A stretch of DNA of 64,000 bases from positions 62,001 to 126,000 of the forward strand of contig NZ_WQNE01000024.1 in NCBI RefSeq assembly GCF_009759665.1. The letters are read 5' to 3'. The DNA comes from Bradyrhizobium cajani. Lineage in GTDB: Bacteria; Pseudomonadota; Alphaproteobacteria; Rhizobiales; Xanthobacteraceae. A model generated the notes under the pieces. It ran no database searches. It saw only the letters and a program-made list of their open reading frames with translations, and was not told the origin of the DNA. Position 1 is the stretch's first letter, and each line of letters starts with the position of its first letter. A program made the translations under genes and the position numbers. Below, piece after piece: positions 46,496 to 55,985 of this stretch.

Positions 46496-48055
46496 ATGCC
46501 GACGGAGAGGCTTGCGATGCGCCACGTGCGCGAAGTGATCAGATTGAAGTCGGCTGGGATGCCGACCCGCGAGATTGCGCGGCGGTTGGGGACGGCGCCT
46601 TCGACGGTGCGGTTGACGATCCGCCGTTTTGAGGCAGCGGGGCTGAGCTGGCCGTTGTCTGGCGATATCACCGACACTGATCTGGAGGCCCGGCTGTTCG
46701 CCAGCGCCGGTGCGGGTTCCGGCACGCGGCGGGGCCATCGCCGGCAGGCGGAGCCGGACTGGGCGGCGGTGCACCGCGAACTCCGGCGCAAGCACGTGAC
46801 GCTGTCGATCCTGTGGGAAGAGTACATCGCAAGCGAGCCCAGCGGGTATCGCTATTCGCGTTTCTGCGAGCTCTACCGCGCCTGGGAAGGCCGGCTGTCG
46901 GTGACGATGCGCCAGTCGCATGCGGCCGGCGATAAGCTGTTCGTCGATTATGCCGGTGACGGCGTTCCGGTCGTGATCGACCGGCTCAGCGGCGAGCAGC
47001 GCGCCGCGCAGATCTTCGTCGCGGTGCTCGGCGCTTCCAGCTTCACCTACGCGCAGGCGACCTGGACGCAGGGGCTCGCCGACTGGATCAGCGGCCACGT
47101 CGGCGCCTTCGAGGCGATCAACGGCGTGCCGGCGCTGCTGGTGCCGGACAACACCAAAGTCGCGGTGATCAAGGCCTGCCTCTACGATCCGCAGATCAAC
47201 CGCAGCTACGCCGACATGGCGGCGCATTACGGCTCGGCCATTCTGCCGGCCAGGCCGCGACGACCACGAGACAAGGCGAAGGTCGAGCAGGCAGTCCTCA
47301 TGGTCGAGCGCTGGCTGCTCGGGCGGCTGCGCCACCGCACCTTCCACAGCCTCGCCGAGGTCAATGCGGCGATCGCCGAGTTGCTCACCCGGCTCAACGA
47401 GGAGCGGCCGATCCGGCGGCTCGGCGTGACCCGCCGCAAGCTATTGGAGGAGATCGACTGGCCGGCGCTCAAGGCCTTGCCGGAGGACCCTTACGTGTTC
47501 GCCGAGTGGCGGATCTGCCGGGTCAGCATCGATTATCACGTCGAGGTCGAGGCGCATTATTACAGCGTTCCGCATCGCTTCGTCCGCGCCGAGGTGGAGG
47601 TGCGCTTCACGGCTCGCACCGTCGAGATCTTCCACAAAGGTGAGCGGATCGCCGCGCATCAGCGCATGAGCGGCAACCACAAGCACACGACCGTGCCGGA
47701 GCACATGGCCTCCAGTCATCGGCGCTACGCTGGCTGGACCATTGAGCGCATCCGTAAGGACGCAACCTCGATCGGGCCGGCCACCGCGGCGCTGTGCGAC
47801 CTGATCCTCGACGAGCGCGCGCATCCGGAACAGGGCTTCCGCGCCTGTCTCGGCATCATCCGGCTCGCCCGATCCTACGGGCACGAGCGGCTCGATGCCG
47901 CCGCCATGCGGGCGATCGATATCGGCGCGCGCACCTACGGCTCGGTCAAATCGATCCTTGCCAACAATCTCGATCGGCGTCCTTCACCCAAGCGCTCCGC
48001 GGACGACGCGCCGATCCTTCATCCCAACATCCGCGGGCCGCGCTACTACAATTAG
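46496..48055 (+). CDS. istA: IS21 transposase
   Basis: IstA of about 519 residues. The N-terminal helix-turn-helix reads REIARRLGTAPSTVRLTIRR, followed by the rve integrase core with LFVDYAGDGVPVV, LLVPDNTKVAVI and DKAKVEQAVLMVERWLL (DDE). The C-terminal part ends HPNIRGPRYYN, as usual for this family. ATG 46496 was chosen; an in-frame start at 46433 lies within the terminal repeats. istB follows 11 bases on. Confidence 0.94.
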   Translation: MPTERLAMRHVREVIRLKSAGMPTREIARRLGTAPSTVRLTIRRFEAAGLSWPLSGDITDTDLEARLFASAGAGSGTRRGHRRQAEPDWAAVHRELRRKHVTLSILWEEYIASEPSGYRYSRFCELYRAWEGRLSVTMRQSHAAGDKLFVDYAGDGVPVVIDRLSGEQRAAQIFVAVLGASSFTYAQATWTQGLADWISGHVGAFEAINGVPALLVPDNTKVAVIKACLYDPQINRSYADMAAHYGSAILPARPRRPRDKAKVEQAVLMVERWLLGRLRHRTFHSLAEVNAAIAELLTRLNEERPIRRLGVTRRKLLEEIDWPALKALPEDPYVFAEWRICRVSIDYHVEVEAHYYSVPHRFVRAEVEVRFTARTVEIFHKGERIAAHQRMSGNHKHTTVPEHMASSHRRYAGWTIERIRKDATSIGPATAALCDLILDERAHPEQGFRACLGIIRLARSYGHERLDAAAMRAIDIGARTYGSVKSILANNLDRRPSPKRSADDAPILHPNIRGPRYYN

Positions 48056-48066
48056 GAGATCACGTC

Positions 48067-48810
48067 TTGCTTACGCATCCGACCCTCGATCAACTCTACG
48101 CGCTCGGCCTGCATGGCATGGCCAAGGCCTTCGCCGACATCGAAGCCGGCGGCGAGGCCGCAAGCCTCGGCCACGCCGAATGGCTTGCGCTGCTGCTCGA
48201 ACGCGAAGCGTCATTGCGACGCGACAAGCGGCTGTCGAAGCGGCTGCAATACGCCAAGCTGCGCCAGGAGGCCTGCGTCGAAGACATCGACTACCGCACC
48301 CCACGCGGCCTCGACCGCAGCCTGCTGACGATGCTGGTCGAAGGCCGCTGGATCGATGACCACGCCAATCTGCTGCTCTGCGGGCCCTCCGGCGTCGGTA
48401 AAAGCTGGCTCGCCTCAGCGCTCGGCAACAAGGCCTGCCGCGACAATCGCTCCGTGCTCTACCAGCGCGTCCCGCGGCTGTTCAGCGAGCTCGCTTTGGC
48501 GCGCGGCGATGGCCGCCACTCCCGCCTGCTGCGCGCGCTTGGCCGCGTCGATCTCCTCATCTTCGACGACTGGGGTCTCGAGCCGCTCGACGCCGCAGCC
48601 CGCCACGACCTCCTGGAGATTCTCGAGGACCGCTACGGCCGCCGCTCCACCATCGTCACCAGCCAGCTCCCGGTCGATCAATGGCACGCGCTGATCGGCG
48701 ATCCCACCTACGCTGACGCCGTCCTCGACCGCCTGGTCCATAACGCCCACCGGATCAATCTCAACGGCGAAAGCATGCGACGAACCCGCAAACCCGACCG
48801 AAAGGCCTGA
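48067..48810 (+). CDS. istB: IS21 helper ATPase
   Basis: AAA+ protein related to DnaC, 247 residues, which aids target selection by IstA. Walker A is LLCGPSGVGKSWLASAL, Walker B LLIFDDWGLEPLD, and sensor-like residues lie in STIVTSQLPVDQWH. TTG at 48067 is placed 6-7 bases after TAGGAGAT (48053-48060). The frame is open to 48810. Confidence 0.94.
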   Translation: MLTHPTLDQLYALGLHGMAKAFADIEAGGEAASLGHAEWLALLLEREASLRRDKRLSKRLQYAKLRQEACVEDIDYRTPRGLDRSLLTMLVEGRWIDDHANLLLCGPSGVGKSWLASALGNKACRDNRSVLYQRVPRLFSELALARGDGRHSRLLRALGRVDLLIFDDWGLEPLDAAARHDLLEILEDRYGRRSTIVTSQLPVDQWHALIGDPTYADAVLDRLVHNAHRINLNGESMRRTRKPDRKA

Positions 48811-48975
48811 GCCTGTGGCGCTGTGGACATGCCGCTACGCTTGGACAACGCAAGAGCGTTGCCCACATGCCCACAGCAGCAGCAACAGAAAAACCCGCCC
48901 GTCGCGCCGCGATTCAAGATTGACCACGCGGCTTCGCCGATGCCAGAAACCAGACAGCCAGAACGCCTCGCGCCC

Positions 48976-49069
48976 CGGGCGACATCAAATCGGAATCGTG
49001 GGCGAGATCATCTCGGAATCCTGGGCGAGATCAAATCGGTACACCCGGGCGAGATCATCGGAATCAGCA
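48976..49069 (-). repeat. Right multiple terminal repeats of the IS21 element
   Basis: Inverted copies of the left-end repeat: GGGCGACATC, GGGCGAGATCATC, GGGCGAGATCAAATCGG and GGGCGAGATCATCGGAATCA, ending in CAGCA at the element border. Confidence 0.82.
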
Positions 49070-49875
49070 GGCTGGTCGAGCAAGCTGATTGCTACCTTCC
49101 GATCCGCGAATGGCATATCCGACGTCGCTCTCAGCGCTCCTCCCTTGCCAAAATATCCAGGACAAGATTACGGCGCGAATGACGGCTGTCTTCGTGACCC
49201 GGACTTCGGAGGGATGGGAGCGCATCCTCAGGGAAGGCCTGGTTGAGGTCGACGATTCGGTGTATCGGCGAATGATTCAGCCCAGCCCAATGGACTGGCT
49301 GGAGGAAAGCGGGGAAATGATGTTGAGCCCCGTGCCCCGTAAATGGGTATCATTCGACGAAGCGCTCGCAGCACTTTCGGCGGCCCCGGCTTGGCGGCGG
49401 TCGGCCAGAACGGCGCAAACCCCGGGACGGCTTGCCGTACGGACCGTTGACTTGTCGAACGCATCGCTGTGCGGGTTGAGGGGCTTGCACAGGCGCCGGC
49501 GGAGGACCGAGCCACCTTCCTTTCCAAGGCCGCAGCAGAGGATTGGTTGTCGAGACTTGTTGGTAATATCGGCGTATGCGAGAATATTGGTGCCATACGT
49601 TCGGCAAATTCCAGGGCTGCCGACAGTACTCCAGAAACCGACCAAGGCAGCTACTCCATCGATATATCGTGGCCATCCGATGGCATGCCGTAGCGTAGCT
49701 TGATCCCTACGCCGTCCCCTCGGCGGTCGGACAGATTTATGCACTGTCCCCGGCGGAAAAATACGCCGCATCAACCCGGCGCGTCGTGCGGAGCTTGCAA
49801 TATACCGAGGCCGAAATAGACGCGTTGCTCGCGCGGGTCCATAAGCGAAAGCGGGAGTCGCGAATACTTGCCTAG
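49070..49875 (+). pseudogene. 3' part of CoA-transferase pseudogene (copy 2)
   Basis: Continues from the IS21 border: ADCYLPIREW, MTAVFVTRTSEGWERIL, LVEVDDSVYRRMIQPSPMDW, RKWVSFDEALAALSA, then after a gap GLAQAPAEDRATFLSKAAAE, IRSANSRAADS and EAEIDALLARV, ending near TAG 49873-49875. Compared with the gene at 23905, about 330 codons at the start and middle of domain 2 are missing, and several shifts are present. The catalytic Asp segment falls in the deletion. Confidence 0.82.
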
Positions 49876-50147
49876 CTGAAGACGTTTGTCCAAATTTCAA
49901 CTAGCTAATTCCTTTGGGTTTGAACATCGATGATACATGTTCTAAGTCAAACAGCGCTCCTAAAAGTCTGCGCGCAAGGGCAATGAGCGAGACCGACGGG
50001 CTCCTGATCGGCGCCCCAGTGCGCGCGCGAGCTTCAAAAAGCGCAATCGGGTGCTAATGGACCGATGATGTTCAATGCGGCCCGTGATGATACGCTATTG
50101 GTGCTATGGGATCGCATCGAGCATCCGCGCCTGCCGATAAGGTGGTC

Positions 50148-51892
50148 CGTATTGCCTCACATATCGATGCTCCCGAGTGCGATCGGTTGCCTCATTTATT
50201 TTGCTCCCGGCTTGGGTTGAGGAGGAGGCCGGGTGCGGAGATGGCCGGGGTTTCGGAGCGCCCGGCCTCCTCCGCTAGCACCTGGCACATCATTGGGTTG
50301 TTGTGCCCTCGTGCCCCAGCAGCGCTTTCTCTGCAGGAACGAACAATAACGCGTTCGCTTGCTCGCTGCGCCAGCATTTAAGGCGACGTTGAAGCGTTCG
50401 AAGAAGCTTGTTCGGATAGGCTCCAGGATATTCTATCTGCAACCGGGAGAGCAGTTCGCTACCAGTCCGCCAGGGCTCGGCTTCAAACCATTTTCGCAAA
50501 TCTGGCGTTGCCCGGATGAGCGGGTCGGGACGGCGCCGGCCTCTTTTCGCCTTCACGATTGGCCGATCCGTCGGTCGCATAGCTCCGTCCTTCCAGGCGG
50601 TTCGTAGGCTTGCCAGAAAGAGATCGATCGATTGCGATGCCGCAGCAGGATGGGCGACTGGCTGGGTCTCCGCGAGCGCCGCGAGGCGTTCCTGCGCGCC
50701 GCGGATGTCGCGCAACAACGCGACCGGGTCGAGAGCGGCATAGATTTCCTGGAGATGGTGACGAACCGCGTCGGGCGTGCGGGCGTCGGCGGCCAAGCGC
50801 TGGTGTGGCGTTGCCGGCGCGCTGTATGTCTTGCGCACACGAGCGCCGTCGCGCTGCTTGGCTATCAATTTAAACGAGGGTTGGAAGAAGTTCACGAACA
50901 GCCGCGCCGATCGATAGAGTTCAGCCAGCAGCCTGGCCGATTCCAGGCCCTCGAACCGACGATAGCCGACCATCCTGCGTACGACGGCGCCGTTCTTCTG
51001 CTCGACGAACGCCTGGTCGTTCTTCCGGTAGGGCCGGCAACGCGTGAAGACGATGTTGGCCGCATCGCAGTAGGCTTTCAGCGTCTCATTCATGAACACC
51101 GTATCATTGTCCGTATCGAGGCCGACCAGCGCAAAGGGCAATTGTTTGCGCAATTCCGTCAACACCGTGCTCAACAGCGTTTGTTCGCGCACGATCAGAG
51201 GAGCGCACTCCGTCCAGCCGGTAGCAATGTCAGTGAGCACGAGGGTCTGGATGAAGCTGCCGCGCGCCGATGGACCGCTATGCGCAACAAGGTCAGCCTC
51301 GACGAACCCCGGCGCCGGATCGTTCCAATCTACTGACGTCCGAATTGGAATACTGCGTCGCAACGAGTGCGTCGCGTACCGTCGGCGCTTGCGACCTAAT
51401 CCTTCTCGGACCCGCGCCAATGCGCGGTCGATCGTCGCAGCACTCATTGCCAAAAGTTTGTCGCGGACCTCGGGGGCAAGGCCGAGGTGGCCGTGCCGTT
51501 CCATCGCCGCAATCAGCGCAGGCATTAACGCCTTCAGCCGCTTCCCGCAGATCCGGTCTGACGCCTCCCAAAGGAGCACGAGCGCGTTGTGTTCTGCCTC
51601 GTTATAGACCCGGCGTCGCGCCCGCCGGCCTGGGCGTCTGTCTTCCTGACCTCGAAGAAGCCGCATCGCATGCTTGCGATGGAAGCCGGTGATGTCGACG
51701 AACTCGTCCAATATCCGCGCCTTCTTCGCGCGATCCGACGTCCGATAGCGCGCGCCTGCCGCCGCCGTCAGTTCCTTCCGCGTCGCCATGCTTAGCCACC
51801 CCATCTTCGCCCCCGCTCGTTCCCGATCCAAGGGAGCAATCTACGTGAGGCAACGGCTCAGCATCCGGTAACAATTAAGGCGAGGCAATGCG
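50148..51892 (-). mobile_element. Insertion sequence with rve transposase, 1745 bp, target duplication TGGTC
   Basis: Ends read CGTATTGCCTC (left) and, as reverse complement, CGCATTGCCTC (right). Both ends also contain inner GTTGCCTCA and TTGCTCCC motifs. TGGTC lies directly outside both (50143-50147 and 51893-51897), suggesting a 5-base duplication. One leftward transposase gene lies inside. A decayed relative of the transposase is at 37060-37562. Confidence 0.78.
50290..51804 (-). CDS. Transposase with integrase (rve) core
   Basis: About 504 residues. The N-terminal region has ITGFHRKHAMRLL and RICGKRLKALMPALIAAMER, followed by the rve core with FVEADLVAHSG, LVGLDTDNDTVFMNETL and NDQAFVEQKNGAVVRR (acidic triad). 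The C-terminal part ends RTLQRRLKCWRSEQANALLF. The type is often filed as ISNCY or integrase-catalytic transposase. ATG 51804 has GGGGGCGAAG before it; 51789 and TTG 51831 are in frame. The frame is intact. Confidence 0.88.
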   Translation of the reverse strand: MGWLSMATRKELTAAAGARYRTSDRAKKARILDEFVDITGFHRKHAMRLLRGQEDRRPGRRARRRVYNEAEHNALVLLWEASDRICGKRLKALMPALIAAMERHGHLGLAPEVRDKLLAMSAATIDRALARVREGLGRKRRRYATHSLRRSIPIRTSVDWNDPAPGFVEADLVAHSGPSARGSFIQTLVLTDIATGWTECAPLIVREQTLLSTVLTELRKQLPFALVGLDTDNDTVFMNETLKAYCDAANIVFTRCRPYRKNDQAFVEQKNGAVVRRMVGYRRFEGLESARLLAELYRSARLFVNFFQPSFKLIAKQRDGARVRKTYSAPATPHQRLAADARTPDAVRHHLQEIYAALDPVALLRDIRGAQERLAALAETQPVAHPAAASQSIDLFLASLRTAWKDGAMRPTDRPIVKAKRGRRRPDPLIRATPDLRKWFEAEPWRTGSELLSRLQIEYPGAYPNKLLRTLQRRLKCWRSEQANALLFVPAEKALLGHEGTTTQ

Positions 51893-52285
51893 TGGTCAAG
51901 CGACAAGTAGCAGGGCTTAGGTCTTTGTGAGCCGCGCCTCATGCGCACGTTGCCGAAGGCGCTTTTCCGGCGACAGTCCGAGATACGGGACAGATCTGCG
52001 TGGCTGCCAATCATTATGACGTGTTCGGGACCGTTGCGGAAAGGATAAAGAGCTCATTTCAAGCAGTGGCACAAGCCGTCATCGGAGATCGAGCATGGCA
52101 GCCAAGCGTAGATGGCAGCTTGCGGTTGTCGAACATTCACCCTCGCGTTTTGCTTAATAGGCGCAGGATTTCGGCGGTCTGAGCGGCCACATCAATGAAA
52201 TTCGGCTTTCGTGCTCCGATAATATTTACGTGAAAGATAAATCGTATGTCGGGCCGAGCGGTCGCAGGGCGAAGCGGGAGGACGA
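51893..52285 (+). promoter_or_regulatory. Leader of the first Pot-type operon with a conserved element
   Basis: No gene seen. Bases 52161-52240 resemble 58553-58633 in the leader of the second operon: GCGCAGGATTTCGGC, then ACATCAA.G.AATTCGGCTT, then ATAATATTT.CGTGAAAGA. The flanking bases differ more, so the element may hold the shared promoter or an operator. GGGAGG (52276-52281) precedes GTG 52286. Confidence 0.5.
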
Positions 52286-53539
52286 GTGCGTCATCTGATT
52301 GCTCGCAGCCGCCTTATGCAGGCATGGCCATGCGGTTTCAACCGCGAGCTCAACACTATGCAATCCCTCAAGATGCAACATCATGCTCTGCCAGTCGGCG
52401 GCGGCGCGTTAGCGAGACAAGCGTCGGAGCCGGGGAGGGCGTCGCTGTCGGATTCGGGCGATGCCTTTGTGAGGTTTTCTGACATCCAAAAGACGTACGA
52501 CGGCGAAGCGCTGGTCGTTAAGAACCTCAACCTGGATATCGCCCGGGGTGAGTTCTTGACGATGCTTGGGCCCTCCGGCTCCGGCAAGACCACCACCCTC
52601 ATGATGCTGGCCGGGTTCGAGGTACCCACGCAGGGCAATATCTTTCTGGAGGGGCGCTCGATCCAGAACGTGCCTCCACATAAGCGCGACATTGGCATGG
52701 TGTTCCAGAACTATGCGCTCTTTCCGCATATGACCGTGGAGGAGAACCTAGCCTTCCCGCTCAAGGTCCGCAAACTCGCTAAGGCCGAGATTGAGACCAA
52801 GATCAAGTGCGCGCTCGACCTGGTCCGGCTCGGCGCGCATGGAAAACGCCGGCCCGGCCAGCTTTCTGGAGGGCAGCAGCAGCGCGTCGCGCTTGCTCGC
52901 GCCCTCGTCTTTGATCCCAAGCTCGTGCTGATGGACGAGCCGCTCGGCGCGCTGGATAAGCAGTTGCGCGAGCAGATGCAGCTTGAGATCAGGCGCATCC
53001 ACGAGGATCTCGGCGTCACCGTAGTCTACGTGACGCACGACCAGGGCGAAGCGCTGACCATGTCGGATCGCATAGCGGTGTTCAGCGATGGGGTCATCCA
53101 GCAGATCGCAGCGCCCGCTGAGCTCTATGAGCGGCCGCAGAACGCCTTCGTCGCCCAGTTCATCGGCGAGAACAACCGGCTCCACGGCAAGGTAGTTGCG
53201 ATGAATGGTGCAACTTGCAAAGTGGAAATTCCGGGTGCTGGCAACGTGCAGGCACTAGTCGTCAATGTCGAGGCGGTCGGTCTGCCGACCGTGTTGTCGT
53301 TGCGGCCTGAGCGCGTGAGGCTGAACCCGGCGCCGGGCTCGTTGCCAAATGTCTTCAGCGCGCAGGTGGCGGAGGTGATCTATCTGGGCGACCACGTGCG
53401 CGCCCGGATCTCAGTCTGCGGCCAAGATGATTTTGTGATCAAGCTGCCGAATTCGGAGGGCCTTGTCCAGCTCGAGGCCGGCGCCGCAATCACGATTGGC
53501 TGGACAGCGGAGGATTGTCGGGCGCTCGAGCCGTCATGA
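52286..53539 (+). CDS. ABC transporter ATPase, PotA-like (copy 1)
   Basis: A 417-residue ATPase of the spermidine/putrescine (PotA) group. Walker A LGPSGSGKTTTLMMLAG, Q-loop VFQNYALFPHMTVEEN, signature LSGGQQQRVALARAL, Walker B LVLMDEPLGALD, H-loop VVYVTHDQGEALTMSD, then a TOBE domain at the C-terminus. GTG 52286 follows GGGAGG and matches the ATG start of copy 2 (both begin RHL). From codon 34 on it is identical to the gene at 58674. First of a four-gene import operon with an amidase downstream. Confidence 0.93.
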   Translation: MRHLIARSRLMQAWPCGFNRELNTMQSLKMQHHALPVGGGALARQASEPGRASLSDSGDAFVRFSDIQKTYDGEALVVKNLNLDIARGEFLTMLGPSGSGKTTTLMMLAGFEVPTQGNIFLEGRSIQNVPPHKRDIGMVFQNYALFPHMTVEENLAFPLKVRKLAKAEIETKIKCALDLVRLGAHGKRRPGQLSGGQQQRVALARALVFDPKLVLMDEPLGALDKQLREQMQLEIRRIHEDLGVTVVYVTHDQGEALTMSDRIAVFSDGVIQQIAAPAELYERPQNAFVAQFIGENNRLHGKVVAMNGATCKVEIPGAGNVQALVVNVEAVGLPTVLSLRPERVRLNPAPGSLPNVFSAQVAEVIYLGDHVRARISVCGQDDFVIKLPNSEGLVQLEAGAAITIGWTAEDCRALEPS

Positions 53540-53560
53540 CGCTGGCCCGACGTGCCGTCG
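52385..53560 (+). repeat. 1176-base direct repeat, copy 1 (ATPase gene)
   Basis: By eye identical base for base to 58764-59939 (offset 6379). It begins at GCTCTGCCAGTCGG and ends at CGACGTGCCGTCG. Sequence on both sides diverges sharply. Confidence 0.9.
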
Positions 53561-53629
53561 ACGGGGTCGAGCAGGATTTAGCAGTGCCGCCCCTTTCCTA
53601 GGGCGGCCTAGGAGGAAGAGGGACAGACG

Positions 53630-54667
53630 ATGACGATATATTCAAGGGTGGCCGGCGCTCTGGCTGTGACGGGCTTGATGGCGAGCGCGTTGATCGAGCC
53701 TGCTCTCGCGGGCGATCAGCTGACGATCGTCAGCTGGGGGGCGGTATATCAGCAGGTCCTGCACAAGTATGTTTTCGAGCCATTCACCAGGACGACCGGG
53801 ATCAAAGTCACCGAAGCCGTGTACAGCGGCGAAATCGCCAAGCTCCGTGCCATGGTCGAGTCCAAGACCGTGAGCTGGGACGTGGTCGACGCCGGGTCAA
53901 ATGCCTGGATGATGTGCGACCAAGGCCTGCTCGAGACGATCGACTGGAAGAAGCTGGGCCTTGATCGGGCCAAGTTTGGTGACGCCGGCAGGTTTGACTG
54001 TGGAGTGCCGGGCCAGTTCAATTCGACGATAGTTTACTATGACAAGAAGCTGCCGACCTCCCCGAAGACCATCGCCGACGTGTTCGACACGAAGAAAATC
54101 CCCGGCAAGCGCGGGTTGTGGAAGAATCCTTATCCCAATCTTGAATGGGCGTTGATCGCCGACGGCGTGCCGATCAAAGACGTCTACAAGGTCCTCAGCA
54201 CCCCCGAGGGCGTCGACCGCGCTTTCAAGAGGCTCGATACGATCAAGAACGACGTCATCTGGTGGACGGCCGGCGCCCAGTCGAAGCAGCTACTGGCCGA
54301 CGGCCAGGTTGTCATGACCGCGTCCTGGACGAGCAAGGAGGCTGACAAGCAATTTGGGACAATGTGGGACGCCGCGCAGAGTGGGGCGCCAAGTTATTGG
54401 ACGATCCCCAAGGGCAGTCCGCATCTAGAGGAGGCCTACAAATTTCTCGCCTTCGCCGGCTCACCTCAGCCGCAGGCCGACTTGACGCGCGAGATGCCCT
54501 ACGGGCCAGCCAACAAGGACGCTATGGCGCTAGTCGATCCAGAGGTGTTGCCTACGCTGCCTAACACGCCTGAACATGACGCAGTTGCTTTGCATATGGA
54601 TCAGCCCTTTTGGATTGAGAACGGCGATGAGCTGCGCCAGCGCTTTACCGCTTGGCTGGCTAAGTAA
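53630..54667 (+). CDS. Periplasmic binding protein, PotD-like (copy 1)
   Basis: Extracellular solute-binding protein of 345 residues with a signal peptide ending IEPALAG, followed by DQLTIVSWG. The body contains WDVVDAGSNAWMMCDQGLLE, YDKKLPTSPKTIADVFDTKK and IPGKRGLWKNPYPNLEWALI. AGGAGGAAGAGG precedes ATG 53630. Compared with the paralogue at 59998 it is shorter in one loop (ASWTSKEADKQFG against a longer NGRIVDAAKESGRRFE) and differs around the first beta strand, which may alter ligand choice. Ligand unknown; polyamine-like or amide-bearing compounds are candidates. Confidence 0.9.
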   Translation: MTIYSRVAGALAVTGLMASALIEPALAGDQLTIVSWGAVYQQVLHKYVFEPFTRTTGIKVTEAVYSGEIAKLRAMVESKTVSWDVVDAGSNAWMMCDQGLLETIDWKKLGLDRAKFGDAGRFDCGVPGQFNSTIVYYDKKLPTSPKTIADVFDTKKIPGKRGLWKNPYPNLEWALIADGVPIKDVYKVLSTPEGVDRAFKRLDTIKNDVIWWTAGAQSKQLLADGQVVMTASWTSKEADKQFGTMWDAAQSGAPSYWTIPKGSPHLEEAYKFLAFAGSPQPQADLTREMPYGPANKDAMALVDPEVLPTLPNTPEHDAVALHMDQPFWIENGDELRQRFTAWLAK

Positions 54668-54675
54668 TCTACAGG

Positions 54676-54701
54676 GAGCGGTGAGGAGGTCCTCGCCGCT
54701 C
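54676..54701 (+). promoter_or_regulatory. Intercistronic hairpin between binding protein and permease genes
   Basis: GAGCGGTGAGGA and TCCTCGCCGCTC pair over 12 positions with one G-T wobble, without a T-run. Such hairpins commonly protect the 3' end of the abundant binding-protein message. A similar hairpin follows the second binding-protein gene (61073-61102). Confidence 0.6.
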
Positions 54702-54733
54702 GAATGGACGACTGAAAAATGAGAGGGGACTCG

Positions 54734-55984
54734 ATGGCGACGGTCGCGGTCCAAGTGGCTGGTGGCTCTGACGGGATTCCGTTGCGCTTAAAGCTGCAAC
54801 GGGTCGAGCACCGGCGCACGCTCGGGGCCTTCACACTTGTTCTGCCGGTCGTGCTGTTTGTCTTGATCGCTTTCGTCTGGCCGATCGGCCGGATGATGTT
54901 CAACGCGATCCATGATGATACGCTGCTTACGCTCATGCCGCGAACCACGTCGGCGCTGAGTGCTTGGGACGGCAAGGACCTGCCGAACGAGGGCGCTTAT
55001 GCTGCTCTTGTCGAAGATCTTAAGCAGTCGTGGGCCCAGAAGACTACAGGTGTGATCGCAAAGCGGATAAACTATGAGCTTCCAGGTGCCGGCGGCCAGC
55101 TAACATTCAGCGCTCGAAAGGTGAGCACGGTTTCCGCCGGCTCCTATAAGGCGGCGCTTATCGAGGTCAATCCGCTCTGGGGGCAGCACGACATTTGGAG
55201 CGTGCTCAAGCGCGGGCACTCGGCCTACACGGGCTATTACTTGCTGCGTTCGATCGATTATCAATACGGTGCCGAAGGCCAGATTGTCGCCTCGCCACCG
55301 CAAAATGCGATCTTCCGCGACGTCTTCTTGCGCACGTTTGGCATCAGCTTAGGCGTGACGGCCGCCACGCTGCTGTTAGGGTTCCCTGTCGCCTATCTTC
55401 TAGCGACATTGCCCGCCAGGACCAGCAATTTACTAATGATCATGGTCGTGCTGCCGTTCTGGACGTCGGCGCTGGTACGCACCGCGGCCTGGGGGGTGCT
55501 CTTACAGGACCACGGCGTTATCAACGACGTACTGATAGGGCTGCATATTATATCGCGCCCCGCGGAGCTCATCTTCAACCGCGTCGGTACGGTAGTCGCT
55601 ATGACTCATATCCAGTTGCCCTTCACACTGCTGCCGATCTACAGCGTGATGAAGACCATTTCGCCCAGCTATGTCCGCGCCGCCCGTTCGCTCGGCGCCG
55701 GCCCCTTCTACGCCTTTTGGAAGGTCTACTTCCCCCAAACCCTGCCCGGAGTCGCAGCTGGCTGCCTGCTGACGTTCATTCTGTGCCTAGGCTACTACAT
55801 CACCCCCGCGCTTGTCGGGGGACCTGCTGACCAGATGGTCAGCTATTTCGTCGCCCACTATACGAATGAGGATCTCAACTGGGGCATGGCCTCGGCACTT
55901 GGTGCCATTCTGCTCGCCGCAACTCTGCTGCTCTATTATGTTTACAACAAGCTGGTTGGTGTCGACCGGCTCAAGATGGGGTGA
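54734..55984 (+). CDS. ABC transporter permease, PotB-like
   Basis: Inner-membrane permease of 416 residues. One transmembrane helix (TLVLPVVLFVLIAFVWPIG) precedes a long periplasmic loop of about 150 residues, followed by five more helices. The EAA loop is RAARSLGAGPFYAFWKVYFP. The enlarged first loop is unusual for PotB (normally about 280 residues) but occurs in some rhizobial permeases. ATG 54734 follows GAGAGGGG; ATG 54719 is in frame. Confidence 0.9.
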   Translation: MATVAVQVAGGSDGIPLRLKLQRVEHRRTLGAFTLVLPVVLFVLIAFVWPIGRMMFNAIHDDTLLTLMPRTTSALSAWDGKDLPNEGAYAALVEDLKQSWAQKTTGVIAKRINYELPGAGGQLTFSARKVSTVSAGSYKAALIEVNPLWGQHDIWSVLKRGHSAYTGYYLLRSIDYQYGAEGQIVASPPQNAIFRDVFLRTFGISLGVTAATLLLGFPVAYLLATLPARTSNLLMIMVVLPFWTSALVRTAAWGVLLQDHGVINDVLIGLHIISRPAELIFNRVGTVVAMTHIQLPFTLLPIYSVMKTISPSYVRAARSLGAGPFYAFWKVYFPQTLPGVAAGCLLTFILCLGYYITPALVGGPADQMVSYFVAHYTNEDLNWGMASALGAILLAATLLLYYVYNKLVGVDRLKMG

Positions 55985-55985
55985 G

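Larger units (their letters stand above)
46315..49069 (+). mobile_element. IS21-family insertion sequence, 2755 bp, with target duplication
   Basis: The ends TGCTGATTCCGAT...GATGTCGCCC (left) and, as reverse complement, TGCTGATTCCGAT-GATCTCGCCC (right) form the terminal repeats, beginning TG and ending CA. GGCTGGT occurs at 46308-46314 and again at 49070-49076, a 7-base target duplication. istA and istB lie inside in the usual order. The element splits CoA-transferase copy 2; joining the flanks restores ELVSEGLVEQADCYLPIREW in one frame. Both genes are open, so it may still be mobile. Confidence 0.92.

Noticed and set aside
46271..47347. 358-codon leftward frame opposite istA
   Set aside because: Antisense shadow of istA and of the terminal repeats.
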